Source: Halocaridina rubra (Eukaryota; Arthropoda; Malacostraca; Decapoda; Atyidae). Taken from it: DNA of 10,000 nucleotides. The stretch covers positions 52,501 to 62,500 of the forward strand of contig JAXCGZ010013585.1 in the NCBI GenBank assembly GCA_037179515.1. The letters run 5' to 3'. Both the position numbers and the translations under genes were made by a program. The notes beneath the pieces were generated by a model. That model saw only the letters and a list, made by a program, of their open reading frames with translations, was not told the origin of the DNA and did not search any database. Positions 1 through 10,000 of the stretch are shown here, piece by piece. Positions within the stretch are counted from its first letter, which is position 1, and the number at the start of each line of letters is the position of its first letter.

Positions 1-118
1 TACTTTCCTTTTCCTCACATTTTGTCATTATTTATGGAAGGTTCACAACTAATGGCCCCAGTACCCGGCATAGTGGGGTGAGAAGAATCTCCGGGGATCG
101 TGTGACTCCACCATTGGC

Positions 119-1672
119 TTGAGGGCAGACACGCCTGGTGGTAGTAATGGTTCTGCTCTTAACCTTGCACCTCCTAATAGATCTGCTTCTTTCACTCTTC
201 ACTATTCAAACATTCGTGGGCTGAACTCTAATCTTTCGTCTGTGGAACAGCACTTGGGCTCTTTCCTCCCTAACCTCCTCCTCCAATCTGAAACCCAGTT
301 GTCTATACATGCTTCCACTGACCCTTTCCAAATCTCCCACTATAATCTGTATGCTCGTTTTCGTTCCAAAGGTGGGGTCTGTGCTTACTGCAACATTAAC
401 ACTCCTACTGTGAGGCTCATGGACCTTGAATCTCCTGACCTTGATGTTCTCTGGCTAAAAGTCTATCTCTCCACTACCACTATCATCCTTTGCTTCTGCT
501 ACTGTTCTCCAAACTCCACCGAGTTTGTATCTTTCTTTGAATATCTCTCCTCGTGCCATGAGTCCTTGCTATCTTCTCACCCACATGCCGAAGTTCTCTA
601 CATTGGAGACTTCAATGTACACCACAGTGAGTGGCTTCATTCTTCTCACACTGATGTGGGAGGAAGTGAGGCTCTTGCTTTCTTTATTACTCATGATCTC
701 GAGCAAATTATTAAACATCCTACTCGTGCTCCTGATCGTCACGAACAAGCTGCTAACATTCTTGACCTTTTTTTTACTTCTAGCCCTTCTAACTACTCTT
801 ATTCCGTGCTTTCCCCTCTTGGTAAATCTGACCACTCCATGATCTCTGTCTCTTCCAATTTCGCTCCCCCACCACCAATCCCTCCTACTCAACGCCGCCT
901 TTGGCACTTCGAGCGAACTCAATATGAAAATTTGCGTAACTTTCTCTTTGACTTTCCATGGGATGACTACTGCTTTCGGTCCCACAACCCTGATCGGGTA
1001 GCTGTAAAAGTTGCCGAGATCATGACCGCGGGAATGGAGGCGTACATCCCCTCTTCTACAAAAACTTTCTCTCCCCCTACACCTTGGCTTGACCGTGCCT
1101 GCTCCATGGCTATCCAGGCTAGGAATCAGGCTCACCGATCTTACCAAGCCTCTCCTTCCGATTTAACTCGCTCTGCTTTTATCATAGCTAGGAATCGCTG
1201 TACAGCTCAGATTCGAAGGTCTAAGGCTTCCTTTATAAGAAGGAAAGTTGATGACCTTAACTCCTCTCCCACTGACAAATGCTTCTGGTCCTTAGCCAAA
1301 AACCTCTCCAAAAACTTCTGTAACTCAAGCTTTCCCCCTCTCATTCGTTCTGATGGTTCTATAGCTTGCTTTCCCACTGACAAAGCCACTCTCTTTGGCT
1401 CTCATTTTTCTGCCAACTCTTCTATCAACGATTCCAGCGCACCTGTTCCTCAGTCTTTTTCCCTCTCTAACCCTATGCCCTCCCTTATCCTTTCTTCATG
1501 CAAAGTTCATAAGATTCTTCGCTCACTAAAGACAAACAAGGCATCTGGTCCCGATGGTATCCCTGCAAGGTTCCTTAAGGAGTTTGCAGATGAAGTGGCT
1601 CCCGTGCTTTGCTGTCTTTTCGCCTCATTCTGTCAACCAGTATCTATCCTTCATCTTGGAAGCATGCTCTAG
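119..1672 (+). pseudogene. LINE ORF2, 5' part: endonuclease domain plus start of reverse transcriptase (ends in frameshift)
   Basis: The frame is open from 74 (in-frame TAG at 71-73). The position-119 start is only a TTG; there is no convincing ATG, so the real N-terminus is unknown. Numbering from 119, residues ~24-245 form an exonuclease/endonuclease/phosphatase-fold domain that nicks the genomic target. The catalytic landmarks are present: N31 in NIRGL, E58 in SETQL, D164 and N166 in IGDFNVHH, and D238-H239 in GKSDHS. Residues ~260-440 are a linker rich in Arg/Lys (RNRCTAQIRRSKASF). The RT fingers begin around ILRSLKTNKASGPDGIPARF (about residue 465). The frame then runs into a short foreign tail and stops at 1672. 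The RT continues in the -1 frame from about 1620, consistent with loss of a single base. No endonuclease residue looks damaged, so the break appears recent. Confidence 0.85.
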
Positions 1673-3024
1673 TTCAACCTGTTCCTAAGAAGGGTGACCG
1701 CTCTATTCCTTCTAACTACCGACCTATTGCTCTAACCTCCTCTACTGCTAATGTTTTCGAAACTTTGCTCAATGCTCACTTCTTGAAACGCCTTGAATCT
1801 AACTCACTTATCTCCGATCACCAGTACGGCATCCGCAAGGCAAGATCCACTGGTGATCTCCTGTCCTATCTTACTCATGCATGGTCATCTTCTCTGAGGA
1901 GCTATGGGGAATCCTTTGTCGTCGCCCTTGATATCTCTAAGGCTTTTGACAGAGTCTGGCACAAGGCTCTGTTGGCCAAACTCCCTGCCTACGGCTTTAC
2001 CCCTTCTTTCTGTTTTCTGATTTCCAGTTTTCTCACTGACCGTTCTATATCTGTAGTTGTTGATGGCGCAGCATCTAGCCCTTTCTCTGTGTCCAGTGGT
2101 GTTCCACAGTGCTCTGTTCTTTCACCTACTCTCTTCCTTCTCTTCATCAATGATCTTCTACAGTCCCCTTCTTCCTCTCTTCTTCATGCCTTTGCCGATG
2201 ATTCTACCCTTCACTTTTCCTCTGCCTTTTCTTCACAACCTTCATCTGTTACTCGTAATCAATCTCGTATCACTCTTTCTTCTACTCTTAACTCCGATTT
2301 GCAGAGAGTATCCGAATGGGGCACTCAAAATTTCGTTAAATTCAATGCCTCCAAGACACAGTTTCTGGCTATCTCTTTATCTTCTTCTCCTCCTGATGAC
2401 CCTATTGTCTTCGAAACTAATGAAATTTACCCTCTTAACTCTATCAATATATTAGGAATCCATATAGCCTCTAACTTGTCATGGAGAAATCACATAATCC
2501 AAATTTCTAAATCTTCATCCAAAAAATTGGGGGTTTTGTTTCGTTTTCGTTATTACTTTTCCTCTTTGCAGTTACTTAAAATTTACAAAGGTCTTATCCG
2601 CCCCTGCTTAGAATACTGCTCACACATCTGGGGTGCTTCTTCCTTTACTTATCTTCTTGATAGGGTTCAATCTAAGGCAGTCAGACTCATTAATGATCCT
2701 TCTCTTACTTCTAACCTGGATTCTCTCTCTCTTCGCCGTAAGGTATCTTCCCTTTCACTTTTCTATCACTACTACTTCCATCGCTGCTCTGATGAGTTGG
2801 CGAGTTGCATCCCTCCTCCACTGCCGAGGCCGCGTAACACTCGCCATGCGGCCTCATCTCACAGGTACTGTGTGGAGATTTGTAGCTCGCGGATTGGTCG
2901 GTGCAGCGACTGCTTCTTCCCATCTACCTCCAGACTCTGGAACTCTCTTCCTCCTTCAGTCTTTCCTAATTCTTATGACCTTTCATCCTTCAAAAAGCAG
3001 ATCTATCGTCATCTCAGAGCCTAG
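1620..3024 (+). pseudogene. LINE ORF2, 3' part: reverse transcriptase catalytic domain and C-terminus
   Basis: This continues the previous frame after the frameshift; the frame is open from 1609, where there is no ATG. Numbering from 1609, the RT motifs appear in order: PVPKKGDRSIPSNYRPIAL (fingers), QYGIRKARSTGDLL, ALDISKAFDRVWH with the metal-binding Asp at residue 108 (codon 1930), SGVPQCSVLSP, and FADD at residues 195-198 (codons 2191-2202). The usual SGVPQGSVLSP has Gly-to-Cys at residue 168 (TGC at 2110-2112), and YGFR reads YGIR. Downstream are the conserved LEYCSHIWG and LLDRVQSKAVRLI segments and a C-terminal LWNSLPPSVF / SFKKQIYRHLRA. The stop is TAG at 3022-3024. No RNase H domain follows. 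The catalytic Asp residues are intact, but the Cys substitution at a near-invariant Gly would be expected to impair activity. Confidence 0.9.
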
Positions 3025-4696
<1,672 letters not shown>

Positions 4697-4743
4697 TATC
4701 AAATAAGCACATTACATATGTGAAAACATGAATCATTTTCTTT

Positions 4744-4814
4744 ACCCCGGCCGGGACTCGAACCTAGGACTTATGATTACTAAGTCAAGGCGCTACCACT
4801 ACACCACAGAAGGT
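4744..4814 (-). tRNA. tRNA-like unit 1 (pseudo-tRNA)
   Basis: A 71-nt tRNA-like sequence with intact box A (TGGTGTAGTGG) and box B (GGTTCGAGTCC). The invariant stem-loop GACTTAGTAATCATAAGTC is present. The acceptor stem pairs only at its outer five positions, two of them G·T. A TTTT follows downstream on the minus strand. Confidence 0.55.
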
Positions 4815-5017
4815 TAAAAGGAATCCAACCTTATAGCTTATATCTGCTATACTTAGGAATGAACGCATTCTGACTGAATGCCACTATGTTTATATTACAG
4901 ATTCCCCAACCTCACTCGTGGCTTCATTTTAGCATTTAATTCAAATCCCAATCTCATTGGGGCCATGAAATTAGCAAATAAGCACATTTCATATGTGAAA
5001 ACATGAATCATATTTTT

Positions 5018-5089
5018 ACCCTCGACCGGGACTCGAACCTAGGACTTATGATTACTAAGTCAAGGCGCTACCACTACACCACAGAAGGT
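5018..5089 (-). tRNA. tRNA-like unit 2 (pseudo-tRNA)
   Basis: Boxes A and B and the anticodon-arm core match consensus. One extra base in the 3' acceptor strand (TCGAGGGT) makes it 72 nt long. Confidence 0.5.
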
Positions 5090-5292
5090 TAAAAGAAATC
5101 CAACCTTATAGCTTATATCTGCAATACTTAGGAATGAACGCATTCTAACTGAATGCCACTATGTTCATATTACAGATTCCAAAACCTTAGTCGTGGCTTC
5201 ATTTTAGCATTTAATTCAAATCCCAATCTTATTCGGGCCATGAAATTATAAAATAAGCACATTACATATGTGAAAACATAAATCATTTTTTT

Positions 5293-5361
5293 ACCCCGAC
5301 AGGGACTCAAACCTAGGACTTATGATTACTAAGTCAAGGCTACCACTACAACACAGAAGGT
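5293..5361 (-). tRNA. tRNA-like unit 3, degenerate
   Basis: Box A is altered to TGTTGTAGTGG, two bases (GC) are missing from the 3' side of the D stem, and box B is GGTTTGAGTCC. The anticodon-arm core is nevertheless unchanged. Its 5' end faces unit 4 across a short palindrome. Confidence 0.45.
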
Positions 5362-5405
5362 TAAAAGGAATCCAAGCTATAAGGCTGGATTCCTTTTAAC
5401 CTTCT
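5355..5405. repeat. Perfect 20-bp inverted repeat at a head-to-head inversion
   Basis: The left arm 5355-5374 (AGAAGGTTAAAAGGAATCCA) and right arm 5386-5405 are exact reverse complements, separated by 11 bases (5375-5385, AGCTATAAGGC). It sits between the 5' ends of units 3 and 4, which therefore diverge. Pairing continues outward with mismatches through the monomers on both sides. Confidence 0.95.
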
Positions 5406-5469
5406 GTGGTGTAGAGGCAGCGCCTTGACTTAGTAATCATAAGTCCTAAGTTCGAGTCCCGGTCGGGGT
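5399..5469 (+). tRNA. tRNA-like unit 4 (pseudo-tRNA)
   Basis: The D loop is altered (GTAGAGGCAG) and box B is AGTTCGAGTCC. The anticodon-arm core is intact. It lacks its own upstream conserved block because the inversion junction lies only 13 bp upstream of its 5' end. Confidence 0.45.
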
Positions 5470-5673
5470 AAAAAAAATGATTCATGTTTTCACATATGTC
5501 ATGTGCTTATTTGATAATTTCATGGCCCGAATGAGATTGGGAATTGAATTAAATGCTAAAATGAAGCCACGAGTGAGGTTGGGGAATCTGTAATATGAAC
5601 ATAGTGGCATTCAGTTAGAATGCGTTCATTCCTAAGTATAGCAGATATAAGCTATAAGGCTGGATTCCTTTTA

Positions 5674-5744
5674 ACCTTCTGTGGTGTAGTGGTTGCGCCT
5701 TGACTTAGTAATCATAAGTCCTATGTTCGAGTCCTGGTCGGGGT
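5674..5744 (+). tRNA. tRNA-like unit 5 (pseudo-tRNA)
   Basis: Box A is intact, followed by TTGCGCC in place of TAGCGCC. Box B is TGTTCGAGTCC. The anticodon-arm core is intact. Confidence 0.5.
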
Positions 5745-5946
5745 AAAAAATGATTCAAGTTTTCAAATATGTAATGTGCTTCTTTGGTTATTTCATGGCC
5801 TGAATGAGATTGGGATTTGAATTAAATGCTAAAACGAAGCCAGGAGTGAGGTTGGGGAATCTGTAATATGAAGATAGTGGCATTCAGTTAGAATGCGTTC
5901 ATTCCTAAGTATAGCAGATATAAGCTATAAGGTTGGATTCCTTTTA

Positions 5947-6017
5947 ACCTTCTGTGGTGTAGTGGTAGCACCTTGACTTAGTAATCATAAGTCCCAGGCT
6001 CGAGTCCCGGTCGGGGT
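5947..6017 (+). tRNA. tRNA-like unit 6 (pseudo-tRNA)
   Basis: Box A and the core are intact; the D stem reads GCACC; box B is GGCTCGAGTCC, a variant shared with unit 7. Confidence 0.5.
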
Positions 6018-6220
6018 AAAAAAATGATTTATGTTTTCACGTATGTAATGTGCTTATTTGATAATTTCATTGCCCGAATGAGATTGGGATTTGAATTAAA
6101 TGCTACAATGAAGCCACGAGTGAGGTTGGGGAATCTGTAATATGAACATAGTGGCATTCAGTTAGAATGCGTTCATTCCTAAGTATAGCAGATATAAGCT
6201 ATAAGGTTTGATTCCTTTTA

Positions 6221-6291
6221 ACCTTCTGTGGTGTAGTGGTAGCGCCTTGACTTAGTAATCATAAGTCCAAGGCTCGAGTCCCGGTCGGGGT
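6221..6291 (+). tRNA. tRNA-like unit 7 (pseudo-tRNA)
   Basis: Box A and the core are intact; box B is GGCTCGAGTCC as in unit 6. The usual downstream TTTT is missing because (TA)n begins 17 bp after the tRNA-like 3' end. Confidence 0.5.
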
Positions 6292-6304
6292 TAAAAAAAA
6301 ATGA

Positions 6305-7194
<890 letters not shown>

Positions 7195-7513
7195 GTCAAA
7201 TAAGCACATTAAGTATGTGAAAACATGAATCATTTTTTTTACCCCGAATGGGACTCGAACCTAGGACTTATGATTACTAAGTCAAGGCTCTACCACTACA
7301 CCACAGAAGGTTAAAAGGAATCCAACCTTATAGCTTATATCTGCTATACTTAGGAATGAACGCATTCTAACTGAATGCCACTATGTCCATATTACAGATT
7401 CCCCAACCTCACTCGTGGCTTCATTTTAGCATTTAATTCAAATCCCAACCTCATTCGGGCCATGAAATTGTCATATAAGCACATTACATATGTGAAAACA
7501 TGAATCATTTTTT
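7195..7513 (-). repeat. Tandem 274-bp monomer block 2, minus-oriented (unit 8 plus a fragment)
   Basis: One full monomer with unit 8, followed at about 7471-7513 by a ~43-bp piece of a second monomer. That piece ends in the T run where a tRNA-like part would be expected. The spacer has the GGACATAG variant (read on minus), so this block belongs with the plus-oriented block to its right rather than with block 1. Confidence 0.92.
7241..7311 (-). tRNA. tRNA-like unit 8 (pseudo-tRNA)
   Basis: Box A, box B and the anticodon-arm core are intact. The D stem reads TAGAGCC, and the 3' strand CCCATTCGGGGT differs from consensus at two bases. TTTT follows downstream on the minus strand. Confidence 0.55.
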
Positions 7514-7531
7514 TTGACAATTTCACGGCCC
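7456..7531. repeat. Inverted repeat at a tail-to-tail monomer junction
   Basis: CGGGCCATGAAATTGTCA on the left is nearly the reverse complement of TGACAATTTCACGGCCCG on the right (one mismatch), around a ~40-base loop made of a monomer fragment. The switch occurs in a T run shared by both sides, suggesting microhomology. Confidence 0.85.
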
Positions 7532-7676
7532 GAATGAGATAGGAATTTGAATTAAATGCTAAAATGAAGCCACGAGTGAGGTTGGGGAATCTGTAATATG
7601 GACATAGTGAAATTCAGTTAGAATGCGTTCATTCCTAAGTATAGCAGAAATAAGCTATAAGGTAGGATACCCTTTA

Positions 7677-7747
7677 ACCTTCTGTGGTGTAGTGGTAGCG
7701 CCTTGACTTAGTAATCATAAGTCCTAGGTTCGAGTCCCGGTTGGGGT
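7677..7747 (+). tRNA. tRNA-like unit 9 (pseudo-tRNA)
   Basis: Consensus in boxes A and B and in the core; the 3' strand reads TTGGGGT. TTTT lies ~17 bp downstream. Confidence 0.55.
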
Positions 7748-7950
7748 AAAAAAATGATTCATGTTTTCACATTTGCAATGTGCTTATTTGACAATTTCAT
7801 GGCCCGAATTAGATTGGGATTTAAATTAAATGCTAAAATGAAGCCACGAGTGAGGTTGGGGAATCTGTAATATGGACATAGTGGCATTCAGTTAGAATGC
7901 ATTCATTCCTAAGTATAGCAGATATAAGCTATAAGGTTGGATTCCTTTTA

Positions 7951-8021
7951 ACCTTCTTTGGTGCAGTGGTAGCGCCTTGACTTAGTAATCATAAGTCCTA
8001 GGTTCGAGTCCCGTTCGGGGT
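7951..8021 (+). tRNA. tRNA-like unit 10 (pseudo-tRNA)
   Basis: Box A region altered (TTTGGTGCAGTGG); box B intact; the 3' strand reads CCCGTTCGGGGT. Core intact. Confidence 0.5.
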
Positions 8022-8224
8022 AAAAAAATAATTCTTGTTTTCACATATGTAATATGCTTATTTGACAATTTCATGGCCCGAATGAGATTGGGATTTGAAT
8101 TAAATGCTAAAAGGAAGCCACGAGTGAGGTTGGGGAATCTGTAATATGGACATAGTGGCATTCAGTTAGAATGCGTTCATTCCTAAGTATAGCAGATATA
8201 AGATATAAGGTTGGATTCCTTTTA

Positions 8225-8295
8225 ACCTTCTGTGGTGTAGTGGTAGCGCCTTGACTTAGTAATCATAAGTCCTAGGTTCGAGTCCCGGTCGGTGT
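8225..8295 (+). tRNA. tRNA-like unit 11 (pseudo-tRNA)
   Basis: Boxes A and B and the core match consensus; one change in the 3' acceptor strand (TCGGTGT). Confidence 0.55.
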
Positions 8296-8498
8296 AAAAA
8301 AATGATTCATGTTTTCACATATGTAATGTGCTTATTTGACAAATTCATGGCCCGAATGAGATTGGGATTTGAAATAAATGCTAAAATGAAGCCACGAGTG
8401 AGGTTGGGGAATCTGTAATATGGACATAGTGGCATTCGGTTAGAATGCGTTCATTCCTAAGTATAGCAGATATAAGATATAAGGTTGGATTCCTTTTA

Positions 8499-8569
8499 AC
8501 CTTCTGTGGTGTAGTGGTAGCGCCTTGACTTAGTAATCATAAGTCCAAGGTTCGAGTCCCGGTCGGGGT
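8499..8569 (+). tRNA. tRNA-like unit 12 (pseudo-tRNA)
   Basis: Consensus except CCAAGG in the T stem, shared with unit 13. Confidence 0.55.
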
Positions 8570-8772
8570 AAAATAATGATTCATGTTTTCACATATGTTA
8601 TGTGCTTATTAGACAATTTAATGGCCCGAATGAGATTGGGATTTGAATTAAATGCTAAAATGAAGCCACGAGTGAGGTTGGGGAATCTGTAATATGGACA
8701 TAGTGGCATTCAGTTAGAATGCGTTCATTCCTAAGTATAGCAGATATAAGCTATAAGGTTGGATTCCATTTA

Positions 8773-8843
8773 ACCTTCTGTGGTGTAGTGGTAGCGCCTT
8801 GACTTAGTAATCATAAGTCCAAGGTTCGAGTCCCGGTCGGGGT
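8773..8843 (+). tRNA. tRNA-like unit 13 (pseudo-tRNA)
   Basis: Consensus except CCAAGG in the T stem; the upstream flank reads GGATTCCATTTAACC. Confidence 0.55.
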
Positions 8844-9046
8844 AAAAAAATGATTCATGTTTTCACATATGTAATATGCTTATTTGACAATTTAATGGCC
8901 CGAATGAGATTGGGATTTGAATTAAATGCTAAAATGAAGCCACGAGTGAGGTTGGGGAATCTGTAATATGGACATAGTGGCATTCAGTTAGAATGAGTTC
9001 ATTCCTAAGTATAGCAGATATAAGCTATAAGGTTGGATTCCTTTTA

Positions 9047-9117
9047 ACCTTCTGTGGTGTAGTGTTAGCGCCTTGACTTAGTAATCATAAGTCCTAGGTT
9101 CGAGTCCCGGTCGGGGT
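9047..9117 (+). tRNA. tRNA-like unit 14 (pseudo-tRNA)
   Basis: Consensus except the last base of box A (TGGTGTAGTGT). Confidence 0.55.
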
Positions 9118-9271
9118 AAAAAAATGATTCATGTTTTCACATATGTAATGTGATTATTTGACAATTTAATGGCCCGAATGAGATTGGGATTTGAATTAAA
9201 TGCTAAAATGAAGCCACGAGTGAGGTTGGGGAATCTGTAATATGGACATAGTGGCATTCAGTTAGAATGTG

Positions 9272-9304
9272 TTCATTCCTAAGTATAGCAGATATAAGCT
9301 ATAA
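9272..9304 (+). promoter_or_regulatory. Conserved upstream block and TATA-like element of the monomer (unit 15 as example)
   Basis: TTCATTCCTAAGTATAGCAG (9272-9291, -49 to -30 from the tRNA-like start) is unchanged in 13 of the 14 monomers where it can be compared (unit 17 excluded); unit 2 has one change. It is followed at once by ATATAAG (9292-9298) and CTATAAGG (9299-9306). Upstream TATA-like elements are known to assist Pol III at some arthropod tRNA genes, so a promoter role is possible but inferred. Confidence 0.4.
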
Positions 9305-9320
9305 GGTTGGATTCCTTTTA

Positions 9321-9391
9321 ACCTTCTGTGGTGTAGTGGTAGCGCCTTGACTTAGTAATCATAAGTCCTAGGTTCGAGTCCCGGTCGGGGT
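9321..9391 (+). tRNA. tRNA-like unit 15, consensus copy
   Basis: This is the reference copy: box A TGGTGTAGTGG at 9329-9339, box B GGTTCGAGTCC at 9371-9381, TTTT at 9408-9411. The D stem GGTG/CGCC (one G·T) and T loop TTCGAGT are tRNA-like. The anticodon arm forms a 6-bp stem GACTTA/TAAGTC around GTAATCA, which would place AAT at the anticodon with U33 but a C at position 37. The acceptor ACCTTCT/TCGGGGT pairs only at the outer five positions, the T stem has an A·C mismatch, and almost no variable loop remains. A normal translating tRNA is therefore unlikely, but Pol III transcription of a ~90-nt RNA is plausible. Confidence 0.6.
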
Positions 9392-9407
9392 AAAAAAATG
9401 ATTCATG

Positions 9408-9411
9408 TTTT
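9408..9411 (+). terminator. Candidate Pol III terminator (TTTT) of unit 15
   Basis: The first T4 run after the tRNA-like sequence lies 17 bp downstream, in ATGTTTTCAC. The same run follows all plus units except 7 and 16, where (TA)n has replaced it. Four Ts are a minimal terminator in animals. Confidence 0.4.
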
Positions 9412-9594
9412 CACATATGTAATGTGCTTATTTGCTAATTTCATGGCCCGAATGAGATTGGGATTTGAATTAAATGCTAAAATGAAGCCACGAGTGAGGT
9501 TGGGGAATCTGTAATATGGACATAGTGGCATTCAGTTAGAATGCGTTCATTCCTAAGTATAGCAGATATAAGCTCTAAGGTTGGATTCCTTTTA

Positions 9595-9665
9595 ACCTTC
9601 TGTGGTGTAGTGGTAGCGCCTTGACTTAGTAATCATAAGTCCTAGCTTCGAGTCCCGGTCGGAGT
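9595..9665 (+). tRNA. tRNA-like unit 16 (pseudo-tRNA)
   Basis: Box B is GCTTCGAGTCC and the 3' strand TCGGAGT; box A and core intact. No TTTT follows before the (TA)n tract. Confidence 0.5.
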
Positions 9666-9682
9666 AAAAATAAAAAAAATGA

Positions 9683-9685
<3 letters not shown>

Positions 9686-9728
<43 letters not shown>
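9686..9728. repeat. Short (TA)n tract at an inversion apex
   Basis: About 43 bp of TA separates plus-oriented AAAAAAAATGATTCA from minus-oriented GATGAATAATTTTTACCC, so the flanks form an inverted repeat centred on the tract. It starts at the same monomer position as the 887-bp array at 6308. Confidence 0.95.
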
Positions 9729-9730
<2 letters not shown>

Positions 9731-10000
9731 TGAATAATTTTTACCCTGACTGGGACTTGCCCTAGGAATTATAATTACTAAGTCAAGGCGCTACCAACTA
9801 CACCACAGAAGGTTAAAAGGAAACAAACCTTTTAGCTTATATCTGCTATAGTAGGACTGAATGCATCTTATCTGAATGCCACTATGTTCGTATTACTGTT
9901 TCCCTAACCTCACTCGTGGTTTCGATTTCGCATTTAATTCAACTCCCAATCTCACTCGGGACCAACAATAACCCAATAAGCACATTACATATGTGAAATC
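9729..10000 (-). repeat. Diverged minus-oriented monomer (unit 17), cut by window end
   Basis: Recognisable as the same monomer but much more diverged than the others: TCGATTTCGCATTT for TCATTTTAGCATTT, GGGACCAACAATAACC near the unit end, and a damaged spacer hairpin. It reads GAACATAG rather than GGACATAG. High divergence here suggests an old array edge or an independent older copy. Confidence 0.85.
9743..9813 (-). tRNA. tRNA-like unit 17, strongly degenerate
   Basis: Box A has an inserted T (TGGTGTAGTTGG), box B is reduced to GGGCAAGTCCC, and the anticodon-arm core is broken at two positions (GTAATTATAATTC). It is the only one of 17 copies with a changed core. Confidence 0.4.

Larger units (their letters stand above)
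4697..5374 (-). repeat. Tandem 274-bp monomer block 1, minus-oriented (units 1-3)
   Basis: Two and a half monomers read on the minus strand. tRNA-like 3' ends at 4744, 5018 and 5293 give spacings of 274 and 275 bp. Between the tRNA-like parts lies a ~203-bp spacer with the conserved phrases CCACGAGTGAGG and TTCATTCCTAAGTATAGCAG (as read on minus). Spacer variants are AAACATAG or GAACATAG, which separates this block from block 2 (GGACATAG). The block is more diverged than block 2; unit 3 has lost two bases in the D arm. The block ends at an inversion centre at 5375-5385. Confidence 0.95.
7514..9686 (+). repeat. Tandem 274-bp monomer block 2, plus-oriented (units 9-16)
   Basis: Eight tRNA-like starts at 7677, 7951, 8225, 8499, 8773, 9047, 9321 and 9595 are spaced by exactly 274 bp throughout. 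All spacers have GGACATAG. Neighbouring monomers share private variants: AGATATAAG just upstream of units 11 and 12, TCCAAGG in units 12 and 13, and TTTAATGGCCC in three successive spacers at 8617, 8891 and 9165. This indicates recent local amplification or homogenisation. The block ends after ATGATTCA, where a 43-bp (TA)n tract begins. Confidence 0.97.

Noticed and set aside
1..118. Promoter or 5' UTR of the LINE
   Set aside because: The left boundary of the element cannot be seen, the frame is open from 74, and no initiator or downstream promoter motif is convincing.
569..1147. 192-codon minus-strand frame opposite the endonuclease
   Set aside because: It is an antisense shadow of the LINE ORF with no recognisable motif. 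The same applies to 1207-1389 and 2711-2923.
5375..5385. Inversion junctions as simple fold-back sequencing or assembly artefacts
   Set aside because: The arms on the two sides differ by many substitutions and small indels, which a fold-back copy of one molecule would not show. Collapse or misjoining at the (TA)n arrays remains possible and is noted in the findings.
9321..9391. Functional tRNA-Ile with AAT anticodon
   Set aside because: The acceptor stem pairs at only five of seven positions, two as G·T. The variable loop is almost absent, the T stem has a mismatch, and the base 3' of the anticodon would be C instead of a purine.

Overview
This window looks like repeat-rich nuclear DNA of an animal, most likely an arthropod and plausibly a decapod crustacean. 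The reasons are non-LTR retrotransposon proteins of the Jockey/CR1 type, very long (TA)n dinucleotide arrays, and tRNA-derived repeats. The taxon call is inference from protein style; no host gene is visible. There is no operon, no bacterial-style gene and no intact host coding sequence.

Layout. (1) 1-3241: one poly(A)-tailed LINE on the + strand, with an AP-type endonuclease followed by a reverse transcriptase. It is broken by a single frameshift near 1620 and has a Gly-to-Cys change in the PQG motif. (2) 3242-3316: a (TA)n tract. (3) 3317-3462, minus strand: the last codons and 3' UTR of a different LINE (CR1/L2-like). Its 3' end is a stem-loop followed by two 14-bp repeats. (4) 3463-4289: a (TA)n array with 6-, 8- and 10-bp variant sub-repeats. 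(5) 4290-4483, minus strand: a tRNA-derived SINE embedded in (TA)n. (6) 4485-4696: more (TA)n.

(7) 4697-10000: the most unusual part. A ~274-bp monomer is repeated with one tRNA-like sequence per monomer; I count 17. The array is a mosaic of inverted blocks: minus 4697-5374, plus 5386-6308, an 887-bp (TA)n array 6308-7194, minus 7195-7513, plus 7514-9686, a 43-bp (TA)n array 9686-9728, and minus 9729-10000. Both right-hand (TA)n arrays lie at the apex of a plus-to-minus inversion and begin at the same monomer position.

Each typical monomer looks like a small Pol III cassette: a conserved upstream block, a TATA-like element about 25 bp upstream, a box A, a box B and a downstream TTTT. The tRNA-like part lacks a properly paired acceptor stem, so it is probably not a translating tRNA. 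However, its anticodon-arm region (24 nt) is identical in 16 of 17 copies, while the rest of the monomer varies. Whether this is a selected small-RNA gene array or a tRNA/SINE-derived satellite cannot be settled from sequence alone.
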